This document shows positions 40,365 through 49,452 of a DNA stretch of 64,000 nt, piece after piece (positions within the stretch are counted from its first letter, which is position 1; each line of letters begins with the position of its first letter). Below the pieces are notes generated by a model. The model saw only the letters and a list, made by a program, of their open reading frames with translations. It searched no databases and was not told where the DNA came from. The translations under genes and the position numbers were made by a program. The stretch covers positions 1-64,000 of the forward strand of contig NZ_JBAMHQ010000002.1 of NCBI RefSeq assembly GCF_037081775.1, in the 5' to 3' direction. The DNA is from Haladaptatus sp. ZSTT2. Lineage in GTDB: Archaea > Halobacteriota > Halobacteria > Halobacteriales > Halococcaceae.

Positions 40365-41492
40365 ATGGCGCAAGCTACAAAGTCCGACAGCGTCACCTCA
40401 CTCGACCAGCTAGACGTCGTGGTCGACTGTGACTCACACGTCACGGACGGGGCGGTGATGTTCGACGAAATTCTCGAGTACATGGAGAACGATCTGATGC
40501 GAAAACAAATCGACGACTCGTTGTTACCGAACAATAACGTGTTTTCGACGACGCTAGCCTCGCCACCGTTCCCAGATATTCTGGTTGCAGAAGATGGCGG
40601 ACTGGGCATACCGAGATGCATAAGACCGGAGCACAAGTACGAATCCATGGAGGAGTACGGAATCAACGAAGCCATCATCGGGCCGACGCTGGCGTCCGCC
40701 CTTGGCACGGTGAACAACGACCAGTACGCGGTGTCGATTGCGCAAGCGTACAATTCGTGGCTCCTCGACACGTTCCTCGACGACAACGACGGGATTCAGG
40801 GGTCTATCGTCGTCGCCCCACAAAAGCCGGACAAGGCAGCCGAGGAAATCGACCGGCACGCTGGTGAGAAAGATTTCGTTGCTATCCAACTTCCGGCCAC
40901 GGGGCTTCCGCTGCCGCCGGGTCACGAATGGTACGACCCAATCTATCAGGCCGCAGAAGACCACGACCTCCCGGTCTGTATGCACAGCCTGTCGAACAGC
41001 AACCATTTCGACTTCCCTAACCAGCGAAAGTGGGCCGAGACGTTCAGCGAAGACCACGCCATCGCCCACCCGTTCTCGCACATGTGGAACATCACAACGA
41101 TGATTTTCCGCGGGGTGACCGAACGATTCGACATCGACGTCGTGATGCAAGAAGCCGGAATTGCGTGGGTTCCCTACATGAAGTGGCGACTCGACGACCA
41201 CTATCTCGAAGCCTCTCACGAACTGCCGAACGTCAAAAAGCTGCCGAGTGAGTACATAGACGAGAGCTACTACTTCACGACCCAACCCCTTGGACACACC
41301 GCAGCGAACCCGGCGCACATGGCGTACGCCGTCGAGATGGCCGGACCAGACAACATTCTGTTCTCCTCTGACCATCCACATCCGGACTTCGACCTCCCAG
41401 GGGAGTTGTTCGGGCGCATCTACTCACACTTCGACGGGCAGACGATTCGGAACATTATGGGCGAGACAGCGGTTGAGCTATTCGGGTTATAA
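40365..41492 (+). CDS. Amidohydrolase-2 family metal enzyme (ACMSD-like decarboxylase or hydrolase)
   Basis: A 375-aa TIM-barrel protein of the amidohydrolase-2 family. The first metal motif is degenerate (DCDSHV: Asp-x-Ser-His in place of His-x-His). Further metal-site candidates are the His in VCMHSLS and FSSDHPHPDFDLPG with the conserved Asp. Family members include ACMS decarboxylase, resorcylate decarboxylases and some hydrolases, so ring-acid decarboxylation or hydrolysis is the likely chemistry. It is followed after one base by a Rieske protein, which suggests a linked redox step. Confidence 0.85.
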   Translation: MAQATKSDSVTSLDQLDVVVDCDSHVTDGAVMFDEILEYMENDLMRKQIDDSLLPNNNVFSTTLASPPFPDILVAEDGGLGIPRCIRPEHKYESMEEYGINEAIIGPTLASALGTVNNDQYAVSIAQAYNSWLLDTFLDDNDGIQGSIVVAPQKPDKAAEEIDRHAGEKDFVAIQLPATGLPLPPGHEWYDPIYQAAEDHDLPVCMHSLSNSNHFDFPNQRKWAETFSEDHAIAHPFSHMWNITTMIFRGVTERFDIDVVMQEAGIAWVPYMKWRLDDHYLEASHELPNVKKLPSEYIDESYYFTTQPLGHTAANPAHMAYAVEMAGPDNILFSSDHPHPDFDLPGELFGRIYSHFDGQTIRNIMGETAVELFGL

Positions 41493-41493
41493 C

Positions 41494-41853
41494 ATGGCCG
41501 AACGACACCACATCGCGAGCGAGGAAGAATTGGCGACAGACGGCTCCCGACTCATCACGGAGATTCGGGGCAAAGAGATTGCCGTGTTCCGCGTTAACGG
41601 CGAGTATTATGGCGTCTTGAACTACTGTGTGCATCAAGCAGGTCCTCTCTGTGAGGGGCGGGTCGTCGGTGACACGGAAATCGGGGACGACGGCTGGTCG
41701 TGGGTTTCGACCCGTGAAGGAGAGATTATCTCGTGTCCGTGGCACGCCTGGAAGTTCGACATCAAGGGCGGCAAATGTATCGACGACGACCGCTACTCGG
41801 TGCCGACGTACGACGTTGAAGTCGAAGACGGCGAAGTGTACGTCCGCGCCTAA
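41494..41853 (+). CDS. Small Rieske [2Fe-2S] protein
   Basis: A 119-aa soluble Rieske domain with C45-x-H47 (YCVHQAGPL) and C81-x2-H84 (CPWHAWKFD). Small proteins of this type act as electron carriers for oxygenases or as NirD-like domains. No oxygenase alpha subunit or reductase lies nearby, so the partner is missing from the window. The ATG at 41494 follows the amidohydrolase stop by one base. It has no signal peptide and is cytoplasmic. Confidence 0.92.
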   Translation: MAERHHIASEEELATDGSRLITEIRGKEIAVFRVNGEYYGVLNYCVHQAGPLCEGRVVGDTEIGDDGWSWVSTREGEIISCPWHAWKFDIKGGKCIDDDRYSVPTYDVEVEDGEVYVRA

Positions 41854-41871
41854 GCCGGATACGCCACTATT

Positions 41872-42255
41872 TTACGCGACACCATCTCGCACGAGCGCCG
41901 CGAATTCAGCCGCATCGATGGCGTACTGTGTGAACCCCGCTCCCTCACGCGTCCGTCCCACCTCACCAATGCGTTCACCGTCTACGAGAATCTCCCAGTT
42001 TTTCCCCACCTCCGGATTCACGGCGTGGAGACGAATTTCGACGCCCAACTCCGCTTCGAGTTCCAAGAGCGCCGGTGGGACGATCTCCCCGTCTGCGAAC
42101 CGTGGCGGGCGGTAGGGTCGCATCTCGTGGCGACGAAATTCTTCGATGTTCTCGCGCCACCATGCCGGGTACGTAGAGAGGTCTACATCCTCGTACGGGT
42201 CTTCTTCGTCGTAGCCCGGTGGGAGGGTAGCCGGGCGCGGTGGGTCATCTCGCAT
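41872..42255 (-). CDS. Hypothetical protein (127 aa)
   Basis: I do not recognise it. It begins with a proline-rich acidic segment (RDDPPRPATLPPGYDEEDPYEDVDL), then YPAWWRENIEEFRRHEMRPYRPPRF, and ends with a small alpha/beta unit (IRLHAVNPEVGKNWEILVDGERIGEVGRTR). Codon use matches neighbours. The ATG at 42255 is chosen; a GTG at 42276 would add seven residues. It follows LivM on the same strand after 159 bases and could be the last gene of that operon. Placement beside the Rieske and amidohydrolase genes hints at a pathway role, but there is no direct evidence. Confidence 0.6.
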   Translation of the reverse strand: MRDDPPRPATLPPGYDEEDPYEDVDLSTYPAWWRENIEEFRRHEMRPYRPPRFADGEIVPPALLELEAELGVEIRLHAVNPEVGKNWEILVDGERIGEVGRTREGAGFTQYAIDAAEFAALVRDGVA

Positions 42256-42414
42256 CAGCACCGGCCCTTCCGCCACCGCGGCATGTCGGAGGCACCGCGA
42301 ATGGGAGTAGTCGCCCAGTCGAACGAATCGCGCATCTCTGTGTCACCTTGCCAGTGATTAACACAGGTGGTGAAATAAGCGTGATGGTCAGAGAACACAG
42401 CAAGAAAAGGGCGA

Positions 42415-43491
42415 CTACCCGTCGAGCGAAGAATCAGACGACTCGCCCGTGATGCGCGCCCAAATCGAGCGCCCGAAGTCGAGCAAGACGGGGAAAATTC
42501 CGCGGGGGATGAACAGCATGATGAGCAGGGTGAGCACGTAGAACACGATGAGGTTGATGCGCGTAAACGGCACGTCGAGGCCGGGCACAATCCACTCAAT
42601 GTTGTCGCTCAGTTGGCGGGCCCACCAGAAGATGAAGCCACCGACTGCCGGGCCGACAATCGTGCCGACGCCGCCGAGGATCGAGGCGAGTAGGATGTCG
42701 ATGATGATGGTGAGTTCGAGCAGCTGTCCGGGCGTTGCACTTCCCACCGGTGAGTGGGCGAACATCGCGCCCGCGAACCCGGCGAGAGCGGCGCTCACGA
42801 CCATGGCGAAGATTTTGAACTTCGCGGGGTTGAGGCCGCTCGCGGAGACGACGTACTTGTCCTCGCGGATGGCCTTGAAAATCTTGCCCGTGTCAGAGCG
42901 CGTGATGACGAACGAGATGGCGAAGATGAGCAGAAGAATGCCCAGTGCAAGGAAGTAGTTTGCAAGCGCGGTCGTGGCGAAGTCGCCAACCTGAAGCAGT
43001 GGGTCAGGAGTTGGGAGCCCGCGGGTGCCGCCGAAGATGTCAGAGAACATGATGAACAACTGCCCGAGGATGAGCGGTGGCATCAGCGTGAACAGCGCGA
43101 GGTAGTGTCCGCCGATGCGGAGCGCTGGTATTGCGTACAGCACGCCCGCAATCGAGGTGAGCACGATGGCGACCACGATGCCGACGAGCGGAGGGAGGCC
43201 GAGTTCGAGATTGAGGATGACGGAGGTGTAGCCGCCAATCGCGAAGAAGAAGGTGTGACCGAAGCTCACCTGGTCGGTGTAGCCGGAGACAAAATCCCAG
43301 CTGATGACGAACATGATGAAGTAAAACGCGGACATCATCTGGAGTAACGTGAGCGTCCCTAGCCAGAGCGGTGCGGACGCCAGCCCGAGCACAACGAGGA
43401 GCGCGACGTAGTGGCGCGGACTAAGCGAGAGGTTGGTGAGGAGCGCCCCCACAGTGGTGCGGTCGGTGTCAGCTTCAGTTGGTGTTGACAT
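42415..43491 (-). CDS. livM: Branched-chain-type ABC transporter permease LivM (system 2)
   Basis: A 358-aa membrane protein with about ten hydrophobic segments and the LivM coupling loop (ITRSDTGKIFKAIREDKYVVSASGLNPAKFKIFAM). The cytoplasmic N-terminus and the tail after IFPVLLDFG are normal. It follows LivH with a six-base gap and forms the second half of the translocation channel. Confidence 0.92.
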   Translation of the reverse strand: MSTPTEADTDRTTVGALLTNLSLSPRHYVALLVVLGLASAPLWLGTLTLLQMMSAFYFIMFVISWDFVSGYTDQVSFGHTFFFAIGGYTSVILNLELGLPPLVGIVVAIVLTSIAGVLYAIPALRIGGHYLALFTLMPPLILGQLFIMFSDIFGGTRGLPTPDPLLQVGDFATTALANYFLALGILLLIFAISFVITRSDTGKIFKAIREDKYVVSASGLNPAKFKIFAMVVSAALAGFAGAMFAHSPVGSATPGQLLELTIIIDILLASILGGVGTIVGPAVGGFIFWWARQLSDNIEWIVPGLDVPFTRINLIVFYVLTLLIMLFIPRGIFPVLLDFGRSIWARITGESSDSSLDG

Positions 43492-43497
43492 GGATAC

Positions 43498-44361
43498 TCA
43501 CTCCAGTTCTTCCCGGCCGAAGAGGCCGTTTGGTTTCACGACGAGGACGATGACCAACAACAGCAGCGGAGCAAGGCCGGTTAGCCGCGGGCTCACGAGC
43601 GAGGTGGTTAACGTTTCGAGGAAGCCGATGATGTGTGCGGCGATGATGCTGCCCTTTATCGACCCAAGGCCACCCAAGATGACGACCGAGAAGGCGATAA
43701 TCAACGGGCCTAACCCCATGTTGTACACGGCGGTCTGGAAGGTGCCGAGGAAGATGCCTCCAAGTCCGGCCAACACGCCCGCGATGAGCCACGTCGTCGT
43801 CGAAATGCGAAACTGGTTGATGCCGACGAGCGTCGCCCCGCGCTTGGTCATGCTCACTGCCTGAATGGCCTTCCCGAGCGTCGTGCGATTGACGAACACG
43901 AGCAACGCAATGATGGTCAGCCACGAGAGGAAGAACATGAACACTTGATTCGACTGGATGGTCGTGCTTGAGATGGTGACGCGCCCGGCGACCAACACCG
44001 GGAGGGACTTCGGTGACGTGCCCTCTATGACGAAGATGAACTCCTCTACAATGAGGAAGATGAGGAGCGTGACAATCACCACGATAATCGGGTCGTCTTC
44101 GATGAGTTTTACCGGCCCCGCATAGACGAGGACGCTGAACAGCCCAACCAGCGCAAGCGAGAACAGCGTGGCCGTCCATGGTCCAAGCCCGAACAGTTGT
44201 ATCCCATACAGCATCAGATACGCGCCCAGTGTGAGGAATGCGGCGTGGGCGACGTTGAGCACACCCCCAACGCCGAAAATCATCGTGAACCCGACTGACA
44301 ACAGTGCATATAGCGCACTGATGAGCAAGGCAATAACAATGGTCGTCTCGATGAAAGACAT
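43498..44361 (-). CDS. livH: Branched-chain-type ABC transporter permease LivH (system 2)
   Basis: A 287-aa membrane permease with about eight hydrophobic segments. Typical parts are VGFTMIFGVGGVLNVAHAAFLTLGAYL, the loop NRTTLGKAIQAVSMTKRGATLVG and IIAFSVVILGGLGSIKGS. The ATG at 44361 (MSFIETTI) is preferred to a GTG five codons earlier, because T-rich promoter-like DNA (read leftward TTTATGTTTTAT, about 44382-44394) then falls at leaderless spacing. A separate promoter here would explain the 156-base gap after LivF. Confidence 0.9.
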   Translation of the reverse strand: MSFIETTIVIALLISALYALLSVGFTMIFGVGGVLNVAHAAFLTLGAYLMLYGIQLFGLGPWTATLFSLALVGLFSVLVYAGPVKLIEDDPIIVVIVTLLIFLIVEEFIFVIEGTSPKSLPVLVAGRVTISSTTIQSNQVFMFFLSWLTIIALLVFVNRTTLGKAIQAVSMTKRGATLVGINQFRISTTTWLIAGVLAGLGGIFLGTFQTAVYNMGLGPLIIAFSVVILGGLGSIKGSIIAAHIIGFLETLTTSLVSPRLTGLAPLLLLVIVLVVKPNGLFGREELE

Positions 44362-44517
44362 TGGAGCAAAGTTCACCGTGATAAAACATAAACATTGTGG
44401 GAATGTTTCACACGGGAACTACTAGCGCGCCAAATTTTTTCGAACTCGTCTCATCAAACCACTGGTCTGAGAACAATCAGCGGAGCCGCGAAAATTTGAA
44501 TGCGAGAACACGCACCC

Positions 44518-45270
44518 TTACGCGCCGAGATAGACTTCCTGGATGTACTCGTCATCTTTGAGGGTTTCCGGGGTTCCTTCTCGGACGATATCGCCGTTTT
44601 CCATGAGGTAGATACGGTCTGCGTGGCGGATGGTAAAGCGCACGTTCTGCTCACAGAGCAACATCGTGAGTCCTTGTTCTTGCAACCGATCGATGCCGTC
44701 GCTGATGTTGTTAAGAATGACTGGGGCAAGCCCGAGGGTTGGCTCGTCTAAGACGAGGAAGTCGGGGTCGCCCATGAGCGCACGGCCAATCGCGAGCATC
44801 TGCTGTTCGCCTCCGCTCATGGTGCGCGCATGCTGGCTCTTGCGGTCTTTGAGCGCGGGGAACAGGTCGTAGACGAACGCGAGGCGGTCTTTGAGCATCG
44901 AGCGATTCCGGTACGCACCCAGTCTGAGGTTGTCGTCTACGGACATGTAGCCAAACAGGTCGCGCGATTCGGTACAGTGGATGATGCCCTCTGCGACGAG
45001 GTCGGGCGCAGCGAAATCCGAGATTTCCATGCCATCGTACGTCACCGAGCCGGAGTAGCCAAGGAGACCCGTAACCGTCTCTGAGAGCGTGGTTTTCCCC
45101 GCGCCGTTCGGCCCGATGACGCCGACGATTTCGCCCTGATTCACCGTGATATCGACACCCCTGAGCGCGTTGACTTTGCCGTAGGAGACGGCGAGGTTCT
45201 CACATTTGAGGAGCGCTGTTGCTGACTCGGTAGCGGTTGGGTCGCTTCCCGAATGCGTATCAAGACTCAT
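44518..45270 (-). CDS. livF: Branched-chain-type ABC transporter ATP-binding protein LivF (system 2)
   Basis: A 250-aa ATPase with Walker A GPNGAGKTT, signature MSGGEQQ, Walker B LVLDEPTLGL and the LivF tail QEVYLGA. A short acidic N-terminal extension precedes the nucleotide-binding domain (LLKCENLAVSYGKVNALRGV). Its ATG overlaps the LivG stop as ATGA. Confidence 0.93.
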   Translation of the reverse strand: MSLDTHSGSDPTATESATALLKCENLAVSYGKVNALRGVDITVNQGEIVGVIGPNGAGKTTLSETVTGLLGYSGSVTYDGMEISDFAAPDLVAEGIIHCTESRDLFGYMSVDDNLRLGAYRNRSMLKDRLAFVYDLFPALKDRKSQHARTMSGGEQQMLAIGRALMGDPDFLVLDEPTLGLAPVILNNISDGIDRLQEQGLTMLLCEQNVRFTIRHADRIYLMENGDIVREGTPETLKDDEYIQEVYLGA

Positions 45271-46055
45271 AGCTCGCCTCCGAGGTAAGCCTCTTGGACG
45301 AGCTTGTTTTCACGAATCTCTGCGGGTGTGCCCTCTGCGAGCTTGCTCCCGAAGTTGATGACGATGGCCCGGTCGATGAGCGAGAGCAAGCCGCGCATGT
45401 TGTGGTCAACAACGATCATCGTCAGCCCCGACTTTCGCTGTTCGACGAGCAGGTCTGAAATCTTCTGCACTTCGAGTTCGGTCAGCCCTGCAAACGGCTC
45501 ATCGATGAGCAGTAAGTCGGGGTCGGTTGCGAGTGCACGGGCGAGTTCGAGCCGTAAGAGGCCGGCGTGGGGGAGTTCGTCTGGCATCTGGTCAAGTCGG
45601 TCGCCAAGCCCGACTTGCTCACAGAGCGCCGCTGCCTGCTCGCGCGTCTCCCCACGAAGCCCGTGCAAGGAGACAAGATTACCTGGCATGAGCGCAAGCG
45701 CGACGTTCTGAACCACATTTCGATCTTCGAGCGACCGGAATTTCTGGAAGGTCCGCGCGATGCCGCGTTGAACCAGCGTGTGACTTTTCATCCCGGTGAT
45801 GTTCTCGCCGTGATACCACACCGTCCCGGTCGTAGGCGGGAACGTACCGGTAATACAGTTGAACGTCGTTGACTTGCCCGCACCGTTCGGGCCGATGAAG
45901 CCGACGATTTCCTCCTCACCGATGGTAAACGAGAGGTCATCGACCGCGGTGAGGCCCCCGAATCGTTTGGTGAGGTTGTTGACGACGAGCGCCCCGTCTG
46001 AGGGGTCGTACACGGCCTGCTCTGGCTCCGCCGATGGCGCGACAGCGTTGGTCAC
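45267..46055 (-). CDS. livG: Branched-chain-type ABC transporter ATP-binding protein LivG (system 2), degenerate signature motif
   Basis: A 262-aa ATPase. Walker A is GPNGAGKST and Walker B is LLLIDEPFAGL, but the ABC signature reads LPHAGLLR in place of LSGGQ/LSYGQ, an unusual change. A TTG further upstream (46163) opens the frame. The GTG at 46055 is better: GGGGAG lies six bases before it, and it removes a Cys/His-rich extension not seen in the family. The N-terminus then reads TNAVAPSAEPEQAVYD before the domain starts at LVVNNLTKRFGGL. It overlaps LivF by ATGA. Confidence 0.9.
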   Translation of the reverse strand: MTNAVAPSAEPEQAVYDPSDGALVVNNLTKRFGGLTAVDDLSFTIGEEEIVGFIGPNGAGKSTTFNCITGTFPPTTGTVWYHGENITGMKSHTLVQRGIARTFQKFRSLEDRNVVQNVALALMPGNLVSLHGLRGETREQAAALCEQVGLGDRLDQMPDELPHAGLLRLELARALATDPDLLLIDEPFAGLTELEVQKISDLLVEQRKSGLTMIVVDHNMRGLLSLIDRAIVINFGSKLAEGTPAEIRENKLVQEAYLGGEL

Positions 46056-46196
46056 GCGAATCTCCCCTGTGAATCGACACCACTTGACATGGAGGCAGGA
46101 CGTACCCCGGGTATGACTGTCGTGTGCATCATTCTTGGTATTTAAACGCGAGCCGAGGCACAATAAATTTGTCGCCGGAAACGGAGAAATGTGCGG

Positions 46197-46970
46197 TCAG
46201 TACCAGACGGTTCCGGCGTCCACGTTGATGTCTTGGCCAGTTACGTTTCTCGCGTGGTCGCTTGCGAGATACGCGACCATGTCTGCAACGTCGGCCGAAT
46301 CGGTGAGTCGTCCGAGCGCGGTGTCGTCGGTGAACACGTCGCGCTTTGCCTGTGTGAACGACGTGTCGTTCTGTGCAGCCAGTTTCTCAATGACGCTGTC
46401 GATGCGCGGCCCGCGGGTCGCCCCCGGACAGACGGCGTTTACGGTCACGTCGTCGTCTCCAAGTTCGAAGGCAAGGGTCCTGGTGAGACCAATGACCGCC
46501 ATCTTCGAGGCGGTGTACGGCGTGCGATTCGGGAGGGGGCGTTTTCCGCTAATCGAAGAGATATTGACGACGCTCCCGCGACCGCTCTCGCGGATGTGGG
46601 GAACCGCGTGTTTCGCACACAAGAACATCCCTCGGACGTTTACGGCCATGGTCTGGTCCCAGTCTTCAACGGTGACGTCCTCGATTGGTGCAGTCGGGCC
46701 CGCAATCCCCGCGTTGTTGACGAGACAGTCGAGGCCGCCGAACGTTTCGACTGTCTGGGCGATTGCGCCTGCCACCGATGCCTCGTCTGTCACGTCCGTC
46801 TCTACGGGGAGTGCCTGCGCGTTGTCGTCGAACTGTGCTGCTGTCTCGTGGATGCCGTCACCGCGTGCGGCGAGCGCGACGCTCGCCCCCTTCTCTGCGA
46901 GGGTGAGCGCGATTTGCTGGCCAATCCCCTGGCTCGCCCCGGTGACGAACGCGGTTGTGTCCTCTAACAC
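46197..46970 (-). CDS. SDR-family NAD(P)-dependent dehydrogenase
   Basis: A 257-aa classical short-chain dehydrogenase with TGASQGIG (cofactor), NNAG, the catalytic Ser (NISSISGK) and YTASK. The C-terminus (NVTGQDINVDAGTVWY) is the usual SDR ending. The start is a GTG at 46970 with AGGAGG eight bases upstream, inside the end of the HisD-like gene. It oxidises or reduces an alcohol/ketone; pairing with the HisD-like enzyme suggests two oxidations on one polyol-type substrate (inference). Confidence 0.9.
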   Translation of the reverse strand: MLEDTTAFVTGASQGIGQQIALTLAEKGASVALAARGDGIHETAAQFDDNAQALPVETDVTDEASVAGAIAQTVETFGGLDCLVNNAGIAGPTAPIEDVTVEDWDQTMAVNVRGMFLCAKHAVPHIRESGRGSVVNISSISGKRPLPNRTPYTASKMAVIGLTRTLAFELGDDDVTVNAVCPGATRGPRIDSVIEKLAAQNDTSFTQAKRDVFTDDTALGRLTDSADVADMVAYLASDHARNVTGQDINVDAGTVWY

Positions 46971-46973
46971 GAG

Positions 46974-48311
46974 TCAGTCCTCCTGTGACAGCGAGACGCC
47001 GCCACCCGTGACCAACTCAAGGTCGCGAGCAAGGTCACGACCAGCCTCGGAGGTGATGCGTTTTTCCGCCGAAATTTGGTGGGCGTGGGTCCCCTCCATC
47101 TCACAGATTTTTGCCGCCCACGGCGCGATGTGGTCCGCCCCTTCGGCAGTGAGTTCCTGATGGGTCAACACCTTTAGATACGTCGTGACATTGATACCAC
47201 CGCTGTATTTCGCCACCTCGATGGTCGGGAGCGTATGGTTCGTCCCGACGGCTTTGTCACCGAAGACGACGGGTGCGTGGTGCCCGAGAAACAGCGACCC
47301 GTAGTTGTGAAGGTTGTCGATGAGCGCACGTGGTTCATCGACCATCACCTGCAGGTGTTCTGGTGCGTAGTCGTTTGCCACCTCAGTGGCCGCCGAGAGG
47401 TCGTCCACCACGACGACTTCACCGTTTTCGTCCCACGATGCGCGTGCGACCTCCTCGGTGCGGAGGGTGGGCAGTTGCTCATCGAGAGCCGCCATCGACG
47501 CCTCCGCGATATGCCGGTCGGTTGAAATAAGAATCGCCCGCGAGCGCGGGTCGTGTTCTGCCTGTGCGAGCAGGTCAGTGGCAACCAGTTCGGGGTCGGC
47601 CGACTCGTCTGCGATGATGGCGACCTCGGTCGGCCCGGCGAGAAAGTCGATGCCGACGTGCCCGTACACCTGCCGTTTCGCCTCGATGACGAACACGTTG
47701 CCTGGCCCGGTGACCATGTCCACTGACGGGACGGTTTCCGTGCCGTAGGCCATCGCCGCAATCGCCTGTGCCCCACCAATCGCAAAGATTTCGTCCGCTC
47801 CGGCGCGATCGATGGCGTAGAGCTGGGCGGGTTGGATGGAGCCATCAGCCTGTGGTGGCGCGCACGCGACGACGTGTTCGACGCCCGCAATCACCGCCGG
47901 AACCACAGTCATCGCCGGTGCGGCCACGAGGGGCTTGCGGCCGCCGGGAACGTATACGCCCGCCCGCTCGACCGGGACAAGGCGCGTGCCGAGTGTGATA
48001 CCCTCCTCGAACTCTCGCTCGAAGCCCGCGACGTGTGAGAACTGTTCTTCGTGGAACGCGCGCACGTTCTCGATGGTGTTGTCGATAGTGCGCCGTTCTG
48101 CCTCGGTGAGCGCGTCCGCTGCGGCGTCGAGTTCGGCGTCGCTGACGCGAAGTTGCTCGCGTTCGACGTTGTCGAATTTCTTGGTCAGCGCCCTGACCCC
48201 CGCATCGTCGTCCTGCCGGACGGTATCGACGATATCGCGGACGGACGTGGTCACATCATGAGGAATCTCAAGCGAGGGGTCGGCCGCCGACTTCAGGTAG
48301 TCGCGTGGCAT
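46974..48311 (-). CDS. Histidinol-dehydrogenase-family NAD-dependent alcohol dehydrogenase (probably catabolic)
   Basis: A 445-aa zinc enzyme of the HisD fold. The zinc and catalytic residues are all kept: Q250 and H253 (LLAQAEHD), E318-H319 (YAPEHLQ), D352 (VFGDKA) and H411 (EGTHAHQ). HisD-family enzymes oxidise a primary alcohol twice to a carboxylate. No histidine-biosynthesis gene is near; instead it leads an operon with an SDR and a LivGFHM transporter, so a catabolic paralogue is more likely, such as the branch that includes dihydroxypropanesulfonate dehydrogenase (HpsN). The true substrate is unknown. It is divergent from a D-2-hydroxyacid dehydrogenase gene. Confidence 0.85.
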   Translation of the reverse strand: MPRDYLKSAADPSLEIPHDVTTSVRDIVDTVRQDDDAGVRALTKKFDNVEREQLRVSDAELDAAADALTEAERRTIDNTIENVRAFHEEQFSHVAGFEREFEEGITLGTRLVPVERAGVYVPGGRKPLVAAPAMTVVPAVIAGVEHVVACAPPQADGSIQPAQLYAIDRAGADEIFAIGGAQAIAAMAYGTETVPSVDMVTGPGNVFVIEAKRQVYGHVGIDFLAGPTEVAIIADESADPELVATDLLAQAEHDPRSRAILISTDRHIAEASMAALDEQLPTLRTEEVARASWDENGEVVVVDDLSAATEVANDYAPEHLQVMVDEPRALIDNLHNYGSLFLGHHAPVVFGDKAVGTNHTLPTIEVAKYSGGINVTTYLKVLTHQELTAEGADHIAPWAAKICEMEGTHAHQISAEKRITSEAGRDLARDLELVTGGGVSLSQED

Positions 48312-48411
48312 TTGCTATCATAACGCGCTAACACCCACAAAACAATTTCGTCTGTGTGCGAGCCACCCCTGCGAAATCATTTTACACCGGCCCTGCAAAG
48401 GAGAACGTATC

Positions 48412-49437
48412 ATGAGCCAGTTTACGGTTTACGTGTCGAACGACCTCAGAGTTCCCTCGCGCGGGTACGATATGGGACTCGGGACGCTCTACGAGAACGA
48501 CGACATCGAAGTCACGTTCCTTGAGGCACAGGGAAACGACGCAATCGACCCGGCGAACGTGGCCGATGCGGACGCGCTAATCGCCATCCAACAGCAGGTC
48601 ACCGAGGAGACGATTCGTGAACTACCTGAGCTCAAACTCGTTTCCGCGTTTGGCGCGGGCCTCGACCACATCGACATCGACGCGTGTACTGACCACGGCG
48701 TCGCGGTCGTAAACGCACCCCAGCCAGTTAGGAACGCGGTCGCCCAATCGACCCTTGGCATGCTGATTGCCTGTGCGAGTCGGTCGGTGCCGTTCAACAA
48801 CCACATCAGAGAACGTGGATTCGACGGGCGTATCGAGCGCATGGGCAACACCCTGTACGAAAAAACGCTCGGGACAATCGGCCTCGGCATGATCGGGTCG
48901 AAAGTCGTCGAATTGGTCGAACCGTTCGACGTAGAAATCATCACCTACGACCCGTACCTGCCAGAAGAGCGAGCGGCAGAACTCGGCGTCAGGCTGGTGA
49001 GTCTCGATGAACTGCTCGTGGAGGCGGATTTCGTCTCGCTGCACTGCCCGCTAACGCCTGAAACCCGGGGAATGCTCGGAACCGAGCAGTTCGAGCAAAT
49101 GAAAGAAAGTGCCTATCTGGTGAACACCACCCGCGGGGGCATTTACGACGACGCGGAACTCGCGGCAGCGCTCGAGGCTGGCGAGTTGGCAGGTGCGGCT
49201 ATCGACGTGTTCGAAGGCGAGCCACACGTCGACGGCAACCCGCTGTTGGAACTCGACGATTGCTTCCTGACCCCACACATCTCCGGTGTCCTCATCGAGA
49301 CGATGACCGAACAGGGCGTCATCGTGAGCGAAGCCGTGCTCAGCCGGTTCACAGACGAGATTCCCCGAAATCTGGTCAATCCAGAGGTGTACGACGAACC
49401 CGTCGATTCGTCGCTGCTCTCGCCGTCGCACCGCTAA
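48412..49437 (+). CDS. D-2-hydroxyacid dehydrogenase family protein
   Basis: A 341-aa NAD-dependent dehydrogenase of the D-isomer 2-hydroxyacid family. The Rossmann motif is GTIGLGMIGSKV. Catalytic residues are the Arg in NTTRGGI, Glu in FEGEPHVDGNP and His in TPHISGV. Members interconvert 2-hydroxyacids and 2-oxoacids (glycerate, lactate, phosphoglycerate types). AAAGGAGAA lies eight bases before the ATG, so this transcript has a leader. A role after the HisD-like and SDR steps, making a 2-oxoacid for the downstream ThDP or dehydrogenase complex, is plausible. Confidence 0.9.
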   Translation: MSQFTVYVSNDLRVPSRGYDMGLGTLYENDDIEVTFLEAQGNDAIDPANVADADALIAIQQQVTEETIRELPELKLVSAFGAGLDHIDIDACTDHGVAVVNAPQPVRNAVAQSTLGMLIACASRSVPFNNHIRERGFDGRIERMGNTLYEKTLGTIGLGMIGSKVVELVEPFDVEIITYDPYLPEERAAELGVRLVSLDELLVEADFVSLHCPLTPETRGMLGTEQFEQMKESAYLVNTTRGGIYDDAELAAALEAGELAGAAIDVFEGEPHVDGNPLLELDDCFLTPHISGVLIETMTEQGVIVSEAVLSRFTDEIPRNLVNPEVYDEPVDSSLLSPSHR

Positions 49438-49452
49438 GAAGAGAAAACGGGC

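Noticed and set aside
46974-48311. Calling the HisD-fold gene hisD of histidine biosynthesis
   Set aside because: No other his gene is nearby, and it leads a transporter and SDR operon; a catabolic paralogue is more likely, although not proven.
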